A stretch of DNA of 64,000 bases from Streptomyces sp. NBC_00513. Its GTDB lineage: Bacteria; Actinomycetota; Actinomycetes; Streptomycetales; Streptomycetaceae. The DNA is taken from NCBI RefSeq assembly GCF_041431415.1, contig NZ_CP107845.1, forward strand, positions 1,302,001 to 1,366,000, read 5' to 3'. A program made the translations under genes and the position numbers. The notes under the pieces were generated by a model. It saw nothing but the letters and a program-made list of their open reading frames with translations, was not told the origin of the DNA and did no database searches. Numbering within the stretch: the first letter of the stretch is position 1; each line of letters opens with the position of its first letter. Of the stretch, positions 1 through 8,514 are shown piece by piece.

Positions 1-1225
1 AGAGGCGGCCGGCGGCGGCCTCGATCCGGTAGCCGGTGAGCCGTCCGGAGCCCACCGGGGCGGTGAGCGCGAGGCCGTTGGGGACCGGGCGGGGCCTCCC
101 GTCCGACGGGGTGTTCTCCAGGGTCGGGGCGGTCGCCCCGGAGAGCGCCGCGAGGAGCGTCGAGGAGCCGCCGCCGTCCAGGTTGAGCGCCTCGTGGGCC
201 CCGAGCCGGTGCATCATGCGGCCGAGCCCGGTCAGGGTGAGCCCGCCGCTGGCCCGCATGCGGCCGTCCACGGTGACCAGGCGCAGCGACCGGCCGTCCC
301 GCGAGAGGCCGACGGCCGTGCGCGGGGCGGCGGTGTCGTTCGGTTCGCCGTCGTGGTTCTGCGGGACCCCGGCCACGACGAGGGCCTCCCGCCCGCCGAC
401 GGCCTCCAGGGGCACCGGTCCCGACTCCGGCAGCGGCGCGGCGGTGACGGTCACGGGGTCCCCGACGCGCAGGGCGGCGAGTTCGGCCGCCGCCGCCCCG
501 GCCGCGACCAGCAGGGTGGTGCCGGGGGCCGGGCGGTCGCGGCGCGCGGGACGCCGCAGGATCGGTACCGGGGCCGCGACGGCGACGCGGCCGTCGCGCA
601 GTTCCACCGCCGGCCCGGTGTCCGGGAGTACGGAGCCGGGCCAGTCGGCGGTGTACACGGCGAAGCCCTCGGCCGGCGGCAGGGCGGCGTTGTACCCGGC
701 CGGGGTGCGCACCGCGCCGCCGGGCAGGGTGATGCTCCCGGTGAGACCGAGGCGCAGGACGCGCCCACTGCCGTCGGGGGCGAAGCCGACGGCAGCGCCG
801 CCGGGGCCGGGCGACGCGGAGTGCAGCAGCCGGCCGCCCCGCACCCCGGGGCCGAGGGGGGCGCCGGTTCCCCGGATGTCGAAGAAGTCCCCGTTGACGG
901 CTCCGACGACGCGGCGCCCCGGCCCGGCCGGGTGGTGGGCGACGGCCTGGGCGAGCGTCTCGGCTCCGCGCCCGCCCAGGTACTCGGCCCGTACCCCGCC
1001 GGGTGCGGCGAGGTCGACGACGAGTTCGTCGACGCGCAGCCAACGGTCGCGTTCCAGCCGGTCGTACGAGTCCAGCCGCACGCCGGGGGCGACCGGGCGG
1101 GAGGTGCGGGCGGTCTCGATGCCGTCGTCGACCTCCGCGGCGAGCGCGGCCGGCGGCCCGGCGAGCAGGGCGCCGCAGAGCAGCGAGGCGAGCAGGGCCG
1201 GGAGCGGCGGCCGGAGGATCGACAC
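1..1225 (-). CDS. Phosphodiester glycosidase family protein (NAGPA/DUF2233-like), partial
   Basis: Secreted protein cut by the left edge; at least 408 codons are visible. The chosen GTG at 1225 is the only plausible start after an in-frame stop near 1289. Residues 1-30 form a signal peptide (basic start, Leu/Ala-rich core, ending Ala-Leu-Ala-Ala). NGDFF at residues 111-115 and NLDGGGSS at 348-355 are the two signature motifs of the phosphodiester glycosidase fold (uncovering-enzyme / NAGPA family), which cleaves sugar phosphodiesters outside the cell. Seen: the motifs and export signal. Inferred: action on a cell-wall or capsule phosphodiester. It lies 92 bp downstream of the phosphatase gene on the same strand and may be cotranscribed. 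Antisense frames are open across it but carry no family motif. Confidence 0.85.
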   Translation of the reverse strand, partial: MSILRPPLPALLASLLCGALLAGPPAALAAEVDDGIETARTSRPVAPGVRLDSYDRLERDRWLRVDELVVDLAAPGGVRAEYLGGRGAETLAQAVAHHPAGPGRRVVGAVNGDFFDIRGTGAPLGPGVRGGRLLHSASPGPGGAAVGFAPDGSGRVLRLGLTGSITLPGGAVRTPAGYNAALPPAEGFAVYTADWPGSVLPDTGPAVELRDGRVAVAAPVPILRRPARRDRPAPGTTLLVAAGAAAAELAALRVGDPVTVTAAPLPESGPVPLEAVGGREALVVAGVPQNHDGEPNDTAAPRTAVGLSRDGRSLRLVTVDGRMRASGGLTLTGLGRMMHRLGAHEALNLDGGGSSTLLAALSGATAPTLENTPSDGRPRPVPNGLALTAPVGSGRLTGYRIEAAAGRL

Positions 1226-1317
1226 CCGGGAAGGATTTCGCGGGTCGGCGCGGCCCCGGGAGCGCGACCCGGACCGGGAGCGGCGTGTTCAGCCATTCGC
1301 CGGGCGGTCGGGCGCCG

Positions 1318-3387
1318 CTACCCGGGCCGCCCCGGGACGATGAACTCGCACCACACGCACTTGCCGCCGCCCCGGGGTTCCACCCCCCAGTCGTCCGCGA
1401 GCCGGTCCACCAGCAGCAGACCGCGCCCCGACACCGCCCAGTCGCCCGCCTCGCGCCGGTGCGGCAGGGCGCTGCTGGAGTCCTCGACCTCGATGCGGAT
1501 CCGTCCCTCCGCGGTCAGCCGCAGGCTGACGTGTCCCGCGCCGTCGGTGTGCACCAGGACGTTCGTCATCAGTTCGTCGGCGGCCAGCTCGACCTCGTCC
1601 GCCCGCTCCCGGGCGCCCCAGGCGGCCACCGCCGCCCGGATCAGGTGCCGGGCCAGGGCGGGGCCGTCAGGGTCGCCGGGGGCGAGTTCGTGGCGCAGCG
1701 GGCCGCCGCCGCGCGGGGCGGGGGTGCCCCGGCGGCGCAGCAGGAGCAGGGCCATGTCGTCGCCGCCGCCCGCGTCCCCGACGAGGTCGCACAGCACGTC
1801 GGCCAGCCGTTCGACGTCGACCGGTCCGTCCCGGACCCCGTCCATGACCTCCCGCATCCCCGAATCGGCGCGGTCGCCGCGGCGATCCGTCAGGCCGTCC
1901 GTGCAGAGCAGCAGCGTGTCGCCGGGGTGCAGTTCGACGCTGGTCACGGGGTAGCCGGTACCGGTCCCCGGTGGGTCGTGGGCGGGCAGGCCCAGCGGCA
2001 GTCCGCCGGCCACCTGGATCCGGTGGCAACTGCCGTCGCCGCGGCGGACGATGGGGTCGAGGTGACCGGCCCGCACCAGGTGCAGCATGCCGGTGTTCAG
2101 GTCCACCTCGCCGTAGGTGCAGGTGGCGAACCGTTCCGTCGCCAGTTCCCGCAGGAAGGTCGAGGCGCGCGCCATCGCCGTGCCGGGCGTGTGCCCCTCG
2201 GCGATGTAGGCCCGCAGGACGATCCGCAACTGGCCCATCACGGCCGCCGCGTCGGTGTCGTGGCCCTCCACGTCCCCGATCACCACCCCGACCCGTCCCT
2301 CCCCGAGGGGGATCACGTCGTACCAGTCGCCGCCGATGTCCCGGCCCATCCTGGCCGCCCGGTACCGTACGGCGATCAGCGCGCCCGGCACCTCCGGGAT
2401 CCTGCGCGGCAGCATGGCCCGCTGGAGTCCCTCCGCCAGGTCGTGCTCCTGCTCGAAGAGGATGGCCCGCTGGAGGCTCTGTGCGATGCCGCTGCCCAGG
2501 GCCACCAGCACGTTCCGTTCCTCGGTGGTGAAGTCCCCGTCCCGGCTGTAGAGCAGCCCGAGCGCGCCCACGGGACGGCCCTGGGCGATCAGGGGCAGGT
2601 AGACCCCGCTGCGCACGTCGAGCGGTTCGATGTACGGCCACAGCTGTGGGTAGCGCCGCTGGAACTCCTCGCGGGACGCGACGTAGACCGTCTGGAGGGT
2701 GCGTACGGCCTCGCTCATCGGGAAGCGCGCGTCGACGCGGGTGTACTCGATCTCGGGAACGTAGGAACCGAGCTGTCCTTCGGCGACGAGGTGGACGCGG
2801 GCGCCGTCGACGACGCCGAGCATCACGCTGACGGCTCCGAGGTGCCCGAGGGCCTCGGGGTCCTTGAGCACGTCGGTCACGTCGTTGACCGTGCGCGCGT
2901 GGGCGAGGATCGCGGTGGTCCGTTCCACGACGCCGGTCATCCGAAGGCGCCCCTCGTTGCGTTCCCCGGCGGCGCCCGGCTCGACGGGGTCGTGGGCCGC
3001 GTCGCGGAGGATCCCGATGACCCGGTACGGACGGCCGTCGTGCGGGTCCCGCAGGATGTGTCCCTGGATGTGGGTCCAGCCGAGGGTTCCGTCCCGCCTG
3101 CGACTGCGGAAGTACGCCCCGTAGTGGCTGCGGCCGTCCTTCATCGCCTGGGCGACGCGCGCGTCGATCCGCGACTCCTCGCCGGACACGAGTCGGATGC
3201 GCAGTCCGGCGGGGGTTCCGGTGAACTCGTCCGGACGCAAGTCGAGGACCTCGAGGGCGGTGGGATCCAGGTGCATCTGTCCGCTGTCGAGGTCCCAGTC
3301 GAAGGTGCCCATGCGGTTGAGCGCGAGACTCGTGTCGGGCCGCGCGGGCCAGTCGACCTCGGGGGTCGTGCTTCCCCGCTGGTCCAT
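1318..3387 (-). CDS. PAS-GAF-SpoIIE (PP2C) serine phosphatase with C-terminal HATPase domain
   Basis: Cytosolic 689-aa multidomain regulator. Order: PAS-like sensor (about 20-130), GAF domain (about 155-310), SpoIIE/PP2C phosphatase (about 325-550) and an anti-sigma-type histidine-kinase-like ATPase (about 570-685). Metal-binding motifs are intact: GGDWYD at 353-358, GDVEGHD at 371-377, CTDGLTD at 495-501 and GGDDM at 541-545. The ATPase N-box ELAADELMTNVLVH (600-613) and GRGLLLVD (654-661) are present. Known for the family: such proteins dephosphorylate anti-anti-sigma factors, and the ATPase domain can bind or phosphorylate them, linking a small-molecule or redox signal to sigma-factor release. 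No sigma or anti-sigma gene is adjacent, so its partner is unknown. No strong Shine-Dalgarno sequence precedes the ATG. Confidence 0.93.
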   Translation of the reverse strand: MDQRGSTTPEVDWPARPDTSLALNRMGTFDWDLDSGQMHLDPTALEVLDLRPDEFTGTPAGLRIRLVSGEESRIDARVAQAMKDGRSHYGAYFRSRRRDGTLGWTHIQGHILRDPHDGRPYRVIGILRDAAHDPVEPGAAGERNEGRLRMTGVVERTTAILAHARTVNDVTDVLKDPEALGHLGAVSVMLGVVDGARVHLVAEGQLGSYVPEIEYTRVDARFPMSEAVRTLQTVYVASREEFQRRYPQLWPYIEPLDVRSGVYLPLIAQGRPVGALGLLYSRDGDFTTEERNVLVALGSGIAQSLQRAILFEQEHDLAEGLQRAMLPRRIPEVPGALIAVRYRAARMGRDIGGDWYDVIPLGEGRVGVVIGDVEGHDTDAAAVMGQLRIVLRAYIAEGHTPGTAMARASTFLRELATERFATCTYGEVDLNTGMLHLVRAGHLDPIVRRGDGSCHRIQVAGGLPLGLPAHDPPGTGTGYPVTSVELHPGDTLLLCTDGLTDRRGDRADSGMREVMDGVRDGPVDVERLADVLCDLVGDAGGGDDMALLLLRRRGTPAPRGGGPLRHELAPGDPDGPALARHLIRAAVAAWGARERADEVELAADELMTNVLVHTDGAGHVSLRLTAEGRIRIEVEDSSSALPHRREAGDWAVSGRGLLLVDRLADDWGVEPRGGGKCVWCEFIVPGRPG

Positions 3388-3426
3388 GCAGTCAGGGTCT
3401 CACTGTTCCCCGGCCGGGGCGCGCGG

Positions 3427-4767
3427 TCACCCGGTGCGGGGGCTCGCCTCCGAGGGGGGTGCCACCGAGGACGGGGTGAGCGGCGGGGTGTCCGACGGGG
3501 CGACGCGGGCGGGCGGCGAATCCGCCGGGGCGTCGCTCGGGGTGCTGTCGCTCGCGGTGCTGTCGCTCGGGGTGGTGTCGGCGGGCGAATCCGAGGCGGG
3601 CTCGTCCGGTGACTGCTCCGGGGATCGGCCCGGGGACTGCGCGGAGGACTCCGGGGGGCTGTCGGACGGGGTCGCGCCGGGGGTGTCGCCCGGTGATCGC
3701 GTCGGGGTGTCGGTGTCCGTCGGCGAGCCGCTCCCGGGGGACGTGGTGGTGTCCGGGGACGTGGTGCCCGTCGGGGTGGGGGTCACCGGCGGGGGCACCG
3801 GCTTGTCGCGCTTGCCGTCGTGGTCGGCGCGGTCCCGTCCGACCCAGGTCCCGTCGTGGTGGTCGTAGATCACGAAGGTGTTCACGACCTTCACCGAGGG
3901 GGCGATGACCACCACCCGCTGCGGCTGGTACGAGGGCCACGACTGCCCCGTGCGCTTCGCGTCGGCCCCGAGCGCCACCGGCTCCCCCAACGGATTGCCG
4001 CACGCGCAGCGCACCCGGGGCACCCCGCGGTCGTCAACGAGCACCGCCGTACCGGCCTCCAGCACCGCCTGGTAGGGGGTGGCCTTGCCATCGCGGTAAC
4101 CGTGGTTGGTGACCCGGGTGTCCGCGCGCAACCGCAGGGGGGTCAGGGAGCGCAGGTAGGCGGGTACGGCCTCGGGACGGATGCCGAGGGCGGAGGCGAA
4201 GGCGGTGTTCTTGGCCGGTTGCCCGGTCAGCGCCGCGATCTGCTTCCCGACATCGCAACTGGCGGTGTTCCGGGTGCCCCCGTACAGCCCGGGCGCGGCC
4301 CCGCTGACGCTGCGCGTGACCGTCGCCCCGGTCGCCGGCGCGCTGTCGCTCGCGGAGGGCGGCGGGCTCTGCGCCGGCGGTGTGGCCTCCTCGGCCGCCG
4401 TGGATTCGGTGAACGGGGCGGGTCCGGTCGCGGAGGCCGGTTGGAGGAAGACCTCCCCGCCGCCCGCCCGGGTGGAGGAGGGCGTGCCGCTCGGCCGGGT
4501 GAGTACCACCACCAGCGCCACGACGGCCGCCAGGGCGACGACCGCCGCGGCCAACCGGGGTCCGGAACGCCACCACGGGCCTTTGCCGGACGGCCCGGTG
4601 GGCGCGGGACCGTCGGGGCCGGCGGGCCCCCCGGGCGGTTGCTCGGGCGGGCCTCCCCGCCGCCCGCCCGACAGTGGGCCGGAAGGGGGACCGGACGGGC
4701 GCTCGGACGGCGACTGTGACGACCGCGGGGGCAGCGGCGGTTCCTGGCCGGAGGGTTGCGTGGTCAC
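3427..4767 (-). CDS. DUF6777-like single-pass membrane protein with Ser/Pro/Asp-rich tail
   Basis: 446 aa from the GTG at 4767, chosen because AGGGAAGAAG lies just upstream; an in-frame ATG at 4863 would add 32 residues of unlikely composition. Layout: Pro/Ser/Gly-rich cytosolic N-terminus (1-70), one membrane helix (about 72-89), an extracytoplasmic domain (about 103-310) with conserved Cys171 and a CACG motif at 254-257, then a 120-residue Ser/Pro/Thr/Asp-rich tail likely to span or stick to the wall. I recognise the domain as the Streptomyces DUF6777 type; its function is unknown. It is divergent from the streptophobe gene, sharing about 150 bp of upstream DNA. Confidence 0.8.
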   Translation of the reverse strand: MTTQPSGQEPPLPPRSSQSPSERPSGPPSGPLSGGRRGGPPEQPPGGPAGPDGPAPTGPSGKGPWWRSGPRLAAAVVALAAVVALVVVLTRPSGTPSSTRAGGGEVFLQPASATGPAPFTESTAAEEATPPAQSPPPSASDSAPATGATVTRSVSGAAPGLYGGTRNTASCDVGKQIAALTGQPAKNTAFASALGIRPEAVPAYLRSLTPLRLRADTRVTNHGYRDGKATPYQAVLEAGTAVLVDDRGVPRVRCACGNPLGEPVALGADAKRTGQSWPSYQPQRVVVIAPSVKVVNTFVIYDHHDGTWVGRDRADHDGKRDKPVPPPVTPTPTGTTSPDTTTSPGSGSPTDTDTPTRSPGDTPGATPSDSPPESSAQSPGRSPEQSPDEPASDSPADTTPSDSTASDSTPSDAPADSPPARVAPSDTPPLTPSSVAPPSEASPRTG

Positions 4768-4904
4768 GGGCTCTTCTTCCCTGACGGAGGAGTTCCGGTC
4801 CGGGGCGGACGTTCCGTGGTGGTGTACGGAAATCTCCGGATTTCTTGCGCTCCTGCGGACCATTGTGTGGGGCCTCCCGGTGGTGGCCGCAAGCCGAGGG
4901 TGCC

Positions 4905-4916
4905 TACCGTTGTCGG
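4905..4916 (+). promoter_or_regulatory. Likely leaderless promoter -10 of the streptophobe gene
   Basis: TACCGT at 4905-4910 is followed by 6 nt and then the GTG at 4917. This spacing puts transcription initiation at or next to the start codon. No Shine-Dalgarno sequence is present, which fits a leaderless mRNA. No convincing -35 box is visible. Confidence 0.45.
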
Positions 4917-6203
4917 GTGAGCCGAACGTCAGCAACGACCTCCGGTGGCTCCGCACGGGCCTGGCGTGACGCCCTCGCCGCCGTCGTGGCGGGCTTCGTG
5001 GTGATGATCGTGATCGCCGCGGCGGGACTGGCCTGTGCGGGTGCGGGCGACCTCCCGGAGGGCGCGTTCCCCCGGGTGGTCGCGGCCGTGGTCGTGATGG
5101 CGGCCGGCGGCTCGATCGGGGTGTCGGGCGGCGCCGGGTTCCTGGCCGAGGCCGACGTGAACCTGTCCGTGCTCCCGCTCTCGGTGACCCTGGCCGGCGC
5201 CCTGACGGTCGGCCTCTGCTTCCTGCGCCCCCTGCACAACCGGGCGGTGGCCCACCCGCGCGAACTGCTCGGACGGGTCGTGCCGTTGGTGGTGCTGTGG
5301 CTGCTCGCGCTCCTCGGCGTCGCCCTGGTCGCCAGGCAGGACTTCGGGATCTCCACGGGCGACTCCCCCGTCGGGGAGATCGGCGAACTCCTCGACGCGG
5401 CCCCGACGGTGGGCTTCCGGGCCGAGGTGCCGGCCACGCTGTTCTTCGGACTCCTCTGGATCCTGGGCTTGTTGGCGATCACCCTGCTGGTTTCCCGGCG
5501 TGCGCCGTTGCCCGCCGCCCTGGTGCGCTTCCACACGGCGGTGCGCCCGGCCGCCTTCGCCACGGTCGTGCTGCTGCTGGCGTACGTGGCGATCGGCGTG
5601 GTCGCCGGTCTGGTGGTGGCCGCCACCCGGGGGGACGTCGCACAGACGTTCGCGGTGATCCTGTTGGGCCTGCCGAACCTGGCCTGGCTCGCGCTGACCC
5701 TGGGCTTCGGCGGGTCCTGGGAGGGCCGCGTGGACGGGCCGTTCGGGCTGCCGATGCCGCGGTTGTTGGACCAGGCGCTGCGCGGCCCCGACCTGTCCAC
5801 GGTGGACGTCGCCTCGCTCGCGGAACACGATTCCCGGGCGTGGTGGCTGGTTCCGGTGGCCGCCGTCCTGCTGCTGGGCACCGGTGTGCTGGCGGCCGTA
5901 CGCTCCCCCGCGCACGTCCGGGCGCGACAGCACGCCCTGCACCTGGCGGTGGCCCTGGCGCTGGCGACGTTGGCGGTGTGCCTGACGGCCTCCGTCCGGG
6001 CCGAGTTCGGTCTGTCGCTGCTCGGGATCGGCGACGCGGGCGGTCTCGGGGGCAAGGTCGAGCTCAGCGCGCACCTGTGGCGCAACGTCGGTCTGGGACT
6101 GTTGTGGGGCGCCGTGGCGGGCTTCCTCGGCGCCCTGGTGGCCCGCCCCCTGCGCCGCCGCGGCCGAGTGGGCGACCCTGATCCCCGCGGGGAGCGACCC
6201 TGA
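4917..6203 (+). CDS. Streptophobe family multi-pass membrane protein
   Basis: 428 aa. About ten to eleven hydrophobic helices are spread along the whole length, with short basic loops and an Arg-rich C-terminus. I recognise the streptophobe family, a hydrophobic protein group common in Streptomyces with no assigned reaction. GTG at 4917 was chosen over upstream codons because those encode polar residues absent from a membrane leader and because of the -10 hexamer placement. No soluble domain is visible. The neighbouring genes give no pathway clue. Confidence 0.85.
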   Translation: MSRTSATTSGGSARAWRDALAAVVAGFVVMIVIAAAGLACAGAGDLPEGAFPRVVAAVVVMAAGGSIGVSGGAGFLAEADVNLSVLPLSVTLAGALTVGLCFLRPLHNRAVAHPRELLGRVVPLVVLWLLALLGVALVARQDFGISTGDSPVGEIGELLDAAPTVGFRAEVPATLFFGLLWILGLLAITLLVSRRAPLPAALVRFHTAVRPAAFATVVLLLAYVAIGVVAGLVVAATRGDVAQTFAVILLGLPNLAWLALTLGFGGSWEGRVDGPFGLPMPRLLDQALRGPDLSTVDVASLAEHDSRAWWLVPVAAVLLLGTGVLAAVRSPAHVRARQHALHLAVALALATLAVCLTASVRAEFGLSLLGIGDAGGLGGKVELSAHLWRNVGLGLLWGAVAGFLGALVARPLRRRGRVGDPDPRGERP

Positions 6204-6286
6204 ACCCGGCAACCGATGGGCCGTACGGGTGAAGAGCGGGATATCGGTTCATCGGGGCATCGTTTCTGCATGCCAACCTCACCTCC

Positions 6287-6655
6287 GTGAACACGTTTAA
6301 AGGCCTGTTCCGGCCGCTCCACGCCGGCGGCCTGCTAGCCGTCTCCGCCGTCGCCCTGACCCTGTCCACCGCCCTCCCCACGGAGGCGACGACCGGCGCC
6401 CGCTACCTGGCCGGTCCGGTCGGCGTGCAGGACGCCACGCCCCGCAAGGTCTCCGCGAGCGCGGTCTACTGTCCCGACGGCATGCTCGTACAGTCCGGCG
6501 GCTACTCCCTGGAGAACGGTCGGACCGGCCCCGTCCTCGCCAGCCACCCGGTCGCCGGTCCGCACGGGCGCAAGGGCTGGTACGCCTCGGCCTCGCACGC
6601 GGACGTCCGGGCGTACGTGCTCTGCCTGCCCGTCCCCGGCGCGGACGGACCCTGA
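6287..6655 (+). CDS. Small secreted protein of unknown function
   Basis: 122 aa. Residues 1-34 make a signal peptide (basic start, LLAVSAVALTLSTAL core). The mature part has two cysteines (YCPDGM near residue 62 and VLCLPV near 113) that could pair outside the cell. The motif GGYSLENG and the cysteine spacing resemble small Streptomyces exported proteins, but I cannot name a family. It starts at GTG 6287 without a clear ribosome-binding site. It converges on the kinase gene, with 37 bp between the stop codons. Confidence 0.7.
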   Translation: MNTFKGLFRPLHAGGLLAVSAVALTLSTALPTEATTGARYLAGPVGVQDATPRKVSASAVYCPDGMLVQSGGYSLENGRTGPVLASHPVAGPHGRKGWYASASHADVRAYVLCLPVPGADGP

Positions 6656-6692
6656 CCCGGTCCGGCGGACGGGCTCCCTCACCGCGACGGCG

Positions 6693-7706
6693 TCAGGCCC
6701 GCTCCCGCGGTCGGAAGACGGGCAGCGCCCAGCGCGGCGGCGGGGGCGCCGGTTCCGACTCCCCCGGCGCCGGGGCGTCGACGGGCGGCGCCGAAGCCGT
6801 TCGGGTGGGCGGGCGCCGACCGGCCGCCTGTCCTTCCTCCCCGGCCCGGCGCAGCGCCGCGGTGAACTCCAGGCAGGTGCTCCAGCGTTCCTCCGGCGAC
6901 TTGGCCAGGGCCTTCGCCAGCACGTCGTCCACCGCGGCCGGCAGGTCCGGCCGCTCCGCGCTCACCGGTGGCGGCGGGTCGTACTGGTGGGCCCACAGCA
7001 GGGCCATGTCGTCGTCCCGCCGGAACGGTGGTCCACCGGCCAGCATCTCGTGGACGACGCACCCCAGGCCGTAGACGTCGCACCGCCCGTCCACCGGCTT
7101 GCCGGAGATCTGTTCCGGCGCCACGTAGTCCAGCGTTCCGACGAACTGTCCGACGCTCGTGAACCCGGTCAGCGACAGGGACTTCTTCGTCAGCCCGAAG
7201 TCCGTCAGGTACACGTGCTCGGGGTGCTCGCTGTCGGTGCCCTCCGCGACCAGGATGTTGCCGGGTTTGACGTCCCGGTGGACCAGGTCGTGGTCGTGGG
7301 CCGCGTCCAGGGCCGAGGCCACCTGGCCGGCGATCCGCGCGGCCGTCGCCACCGGCAGCGGGCCGGTGCGGTCCAGCATCGCCCGCAGGTCCTGTCCGGC
7401 GACGTGGCGCATGGCGATGTACAGCAGACCGTCGGCCTCGCCCGCCTCGAAGACGGGAACGATGTGGGGATGGTCGAGGGACGCCGCCACCCTCGACTCG
7501 TGCGCGAACCGCTGTCGGAACGTGTCGTTGCGGGCCAACTCGGGTGCCAGCAGCTTCAGTGCCACGACGCGGTCGAGGCGCAGGTCCCGCGCCCGGTAGA
7601 CGACGGCCATGCCTCCGCGTCCGATCTCGTCCTCCAACCGGTACCCGGCGATCCGTGTCCCCGGCGCGGCCGGTCGACCTCCCGGGGTGTCCGCGGCGGA
7701 CGTCAC
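6693..7706 (-). CDS. Soluble eukaryotic-type Ser/Thr protein kinase
   Basis: 337 aa from the GTG at 7706, which overlaps the upstream stop codon by 4 nt (GTGA), so translation is coupled. Complete kinase domain: glycine loop GRGGMAVV 29-36, catalytic lysine K51, HRDVKPGN 143-150, DFG 169-171 followed by a Ser/Thr-rich activation loop, and APE 196-198. There is no membrane helix; the C-terminal 55 residues are Pro-rich. It is the last gene of the FHA-ABC / SH3-like / kinase operon. In mycobacteria the kinase PknF is encoded beside and phosphorylates the FHA-ABC protein Rv1747; the same pairing is inferred here. Confidence 0.93.
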   Translation of the reverse strand: MTSAADTPGGRPAAPGTRIAGYRLEDEIGRGGMAVVYRARDLRLDRVVALKLLAPELARNDTFRQRFAHESRVAASLDHPHIVPVFEAGEADGLLYIAMRHVAGQDLRAMLDRTGPLPVATAARIAGQVASALDAAHDHDLVHRDVKPGNILVAEGTDSEHPEHVYLTDFGLTKKSLSLTGFTSVGQFVGTLDYVAPEQISGKPVDGRCDVYGLGCVVHEMLAGGPPFRRDDDMALLWAHQYDPPPPVSAERPDLPAAVDDVLAKALAKSPEERWSTCLEFTAALRRAGEEGQAAGRRPPTRTASAPPVDAPAPGESEPAPPPPRWALPVFRPRERA

Positions 7707-8509
7707 CGGCCACCGTCCCCGGGTGTGTCGACGATCCGCGTCGGCTCGTGTCCGTCCGCCGGGCCGGTGGGCGCCTCGCCCGGACCGTCGCCCGCCGAGG
7801 CCGCCCGTTCGCCGGACGTGGGCTCGGGCGCGGTCGCTTGTTCGCCCGGCACGGGTCCGGGCGTGGGCGCTTGTTCGCCGGGCGTGGGTCCGAGTGCGGG
7901 CGCGTCGGCCGCCTGTTCGTCCGGAGTCCGCCCGGGCGCGTCGGCCGCCGCCTGTCCGTCGGACTCCGGGGTCTCGGCCGGCGGCTGCGGGCCGGGGGCC
8001 GCGCCCGGTTCCGAGACGACGGCGTACGTCGCCCGCCGGGTCCCGTCGCCGTACATCCACCGCCCGGCCGTCTCGTCGTAGAGCCAGATCTCCGCCCCGT
8101 CGAGCACCACCCCGGCGCGCAGGCCCCGGGTCGCCCGCCGGAAGCCGTCGGCGTCCGTCCGGCCGGAGGCGAGTTCGTCGGCGGCCCGGCGGTAGCGCTC
8201 CAGGGCCTCGACGCCGCGGGCGAGGAGCGGTCGGGGGTCCTCGGCGCGGGAGAGGGGGCGTCCCGCCGTGGGCGGCGGCTGCGGGACGACGACCAGCAGC
8301 CGCCCGTCCACCCAGGCGGACCAGCCGTTGGCGCAGAGGATCTCCGCCCATTCGCCGCGCCGGGACAGCAGTTGCACCGGCAGGAAGGCGTCCAGGGCGG
8401 CGGTGGGCCGGGAGACGTCCGGTGCCTCCCAGGCGGGCAGGCCGTCCCGGGGCACGACGTGGGTGGGCCGGAAGTCGGCGACGCCTTCGGGGCCTTCGGG
8501 GCTCGTCAC
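7703..8509 (-). CDS. SH3-like N-terminal protein with repetitive Pro/Glu tail
   Basis: 268 aa, GTG start at 8509, placed 5 bp after the exporter stop codon and overlapping the kinase start. Residues 10-75 look like a small SH3-like beta barrel (DGLPAWEAPD, LLSRRGEWAEI, WSAWVDGRLLV). Residues 95-170 form a helical segment followed by a second short beta motif (EIWLYDETAGRWMYGDG). The last 95 residues are low-complexity Pro/Glu/Ala/Thr with repeated PTPGEQA-like units, a plausible linker or kinase substrate. No enzyme motif. Context suggests an adaptor between the exporter and the kinase; this is inference only. Confidence 0.75.
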   Translation of the reverse strand: MTSPEGPEGVADFRPTHVVPRDGLPAWEAPDVSRPTAALDAFLPVQLLSRRGEWAEILCANGWSAWVDGRLLVVVPQPPPTAGRPLSRAEDPRPLLARGVEALERYRRAADELASGRTDADGFRRATRGLRAGVVLDGAEIWLYDETAGRWMYGDGTRRATYAVVSEPGAAPGPQPPAETPESDGQAAADAPGRTPDEQAADAPALGPTPGEQAPTPGPVPGEQATAPEPTSGERAASAGDGPGEAPTGPADGHEPTRIVDTPGDGGR

Positions 8510-8514
8510 GCGGC

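Noticed and set aside
451..1296. Open frame on the minus strand within the glycosidase gene
   Set aside because: Out of frame with NGDFF and NLDGGGSS; Pro/Arg/Ser composition typical of a frame shadow.
36..1954. Long plus-strand frames over the left edge
   Set aside because: They lie antisense to the phosphodiester glycosidase and phosphatase genes, which hold the catalytic motifs.
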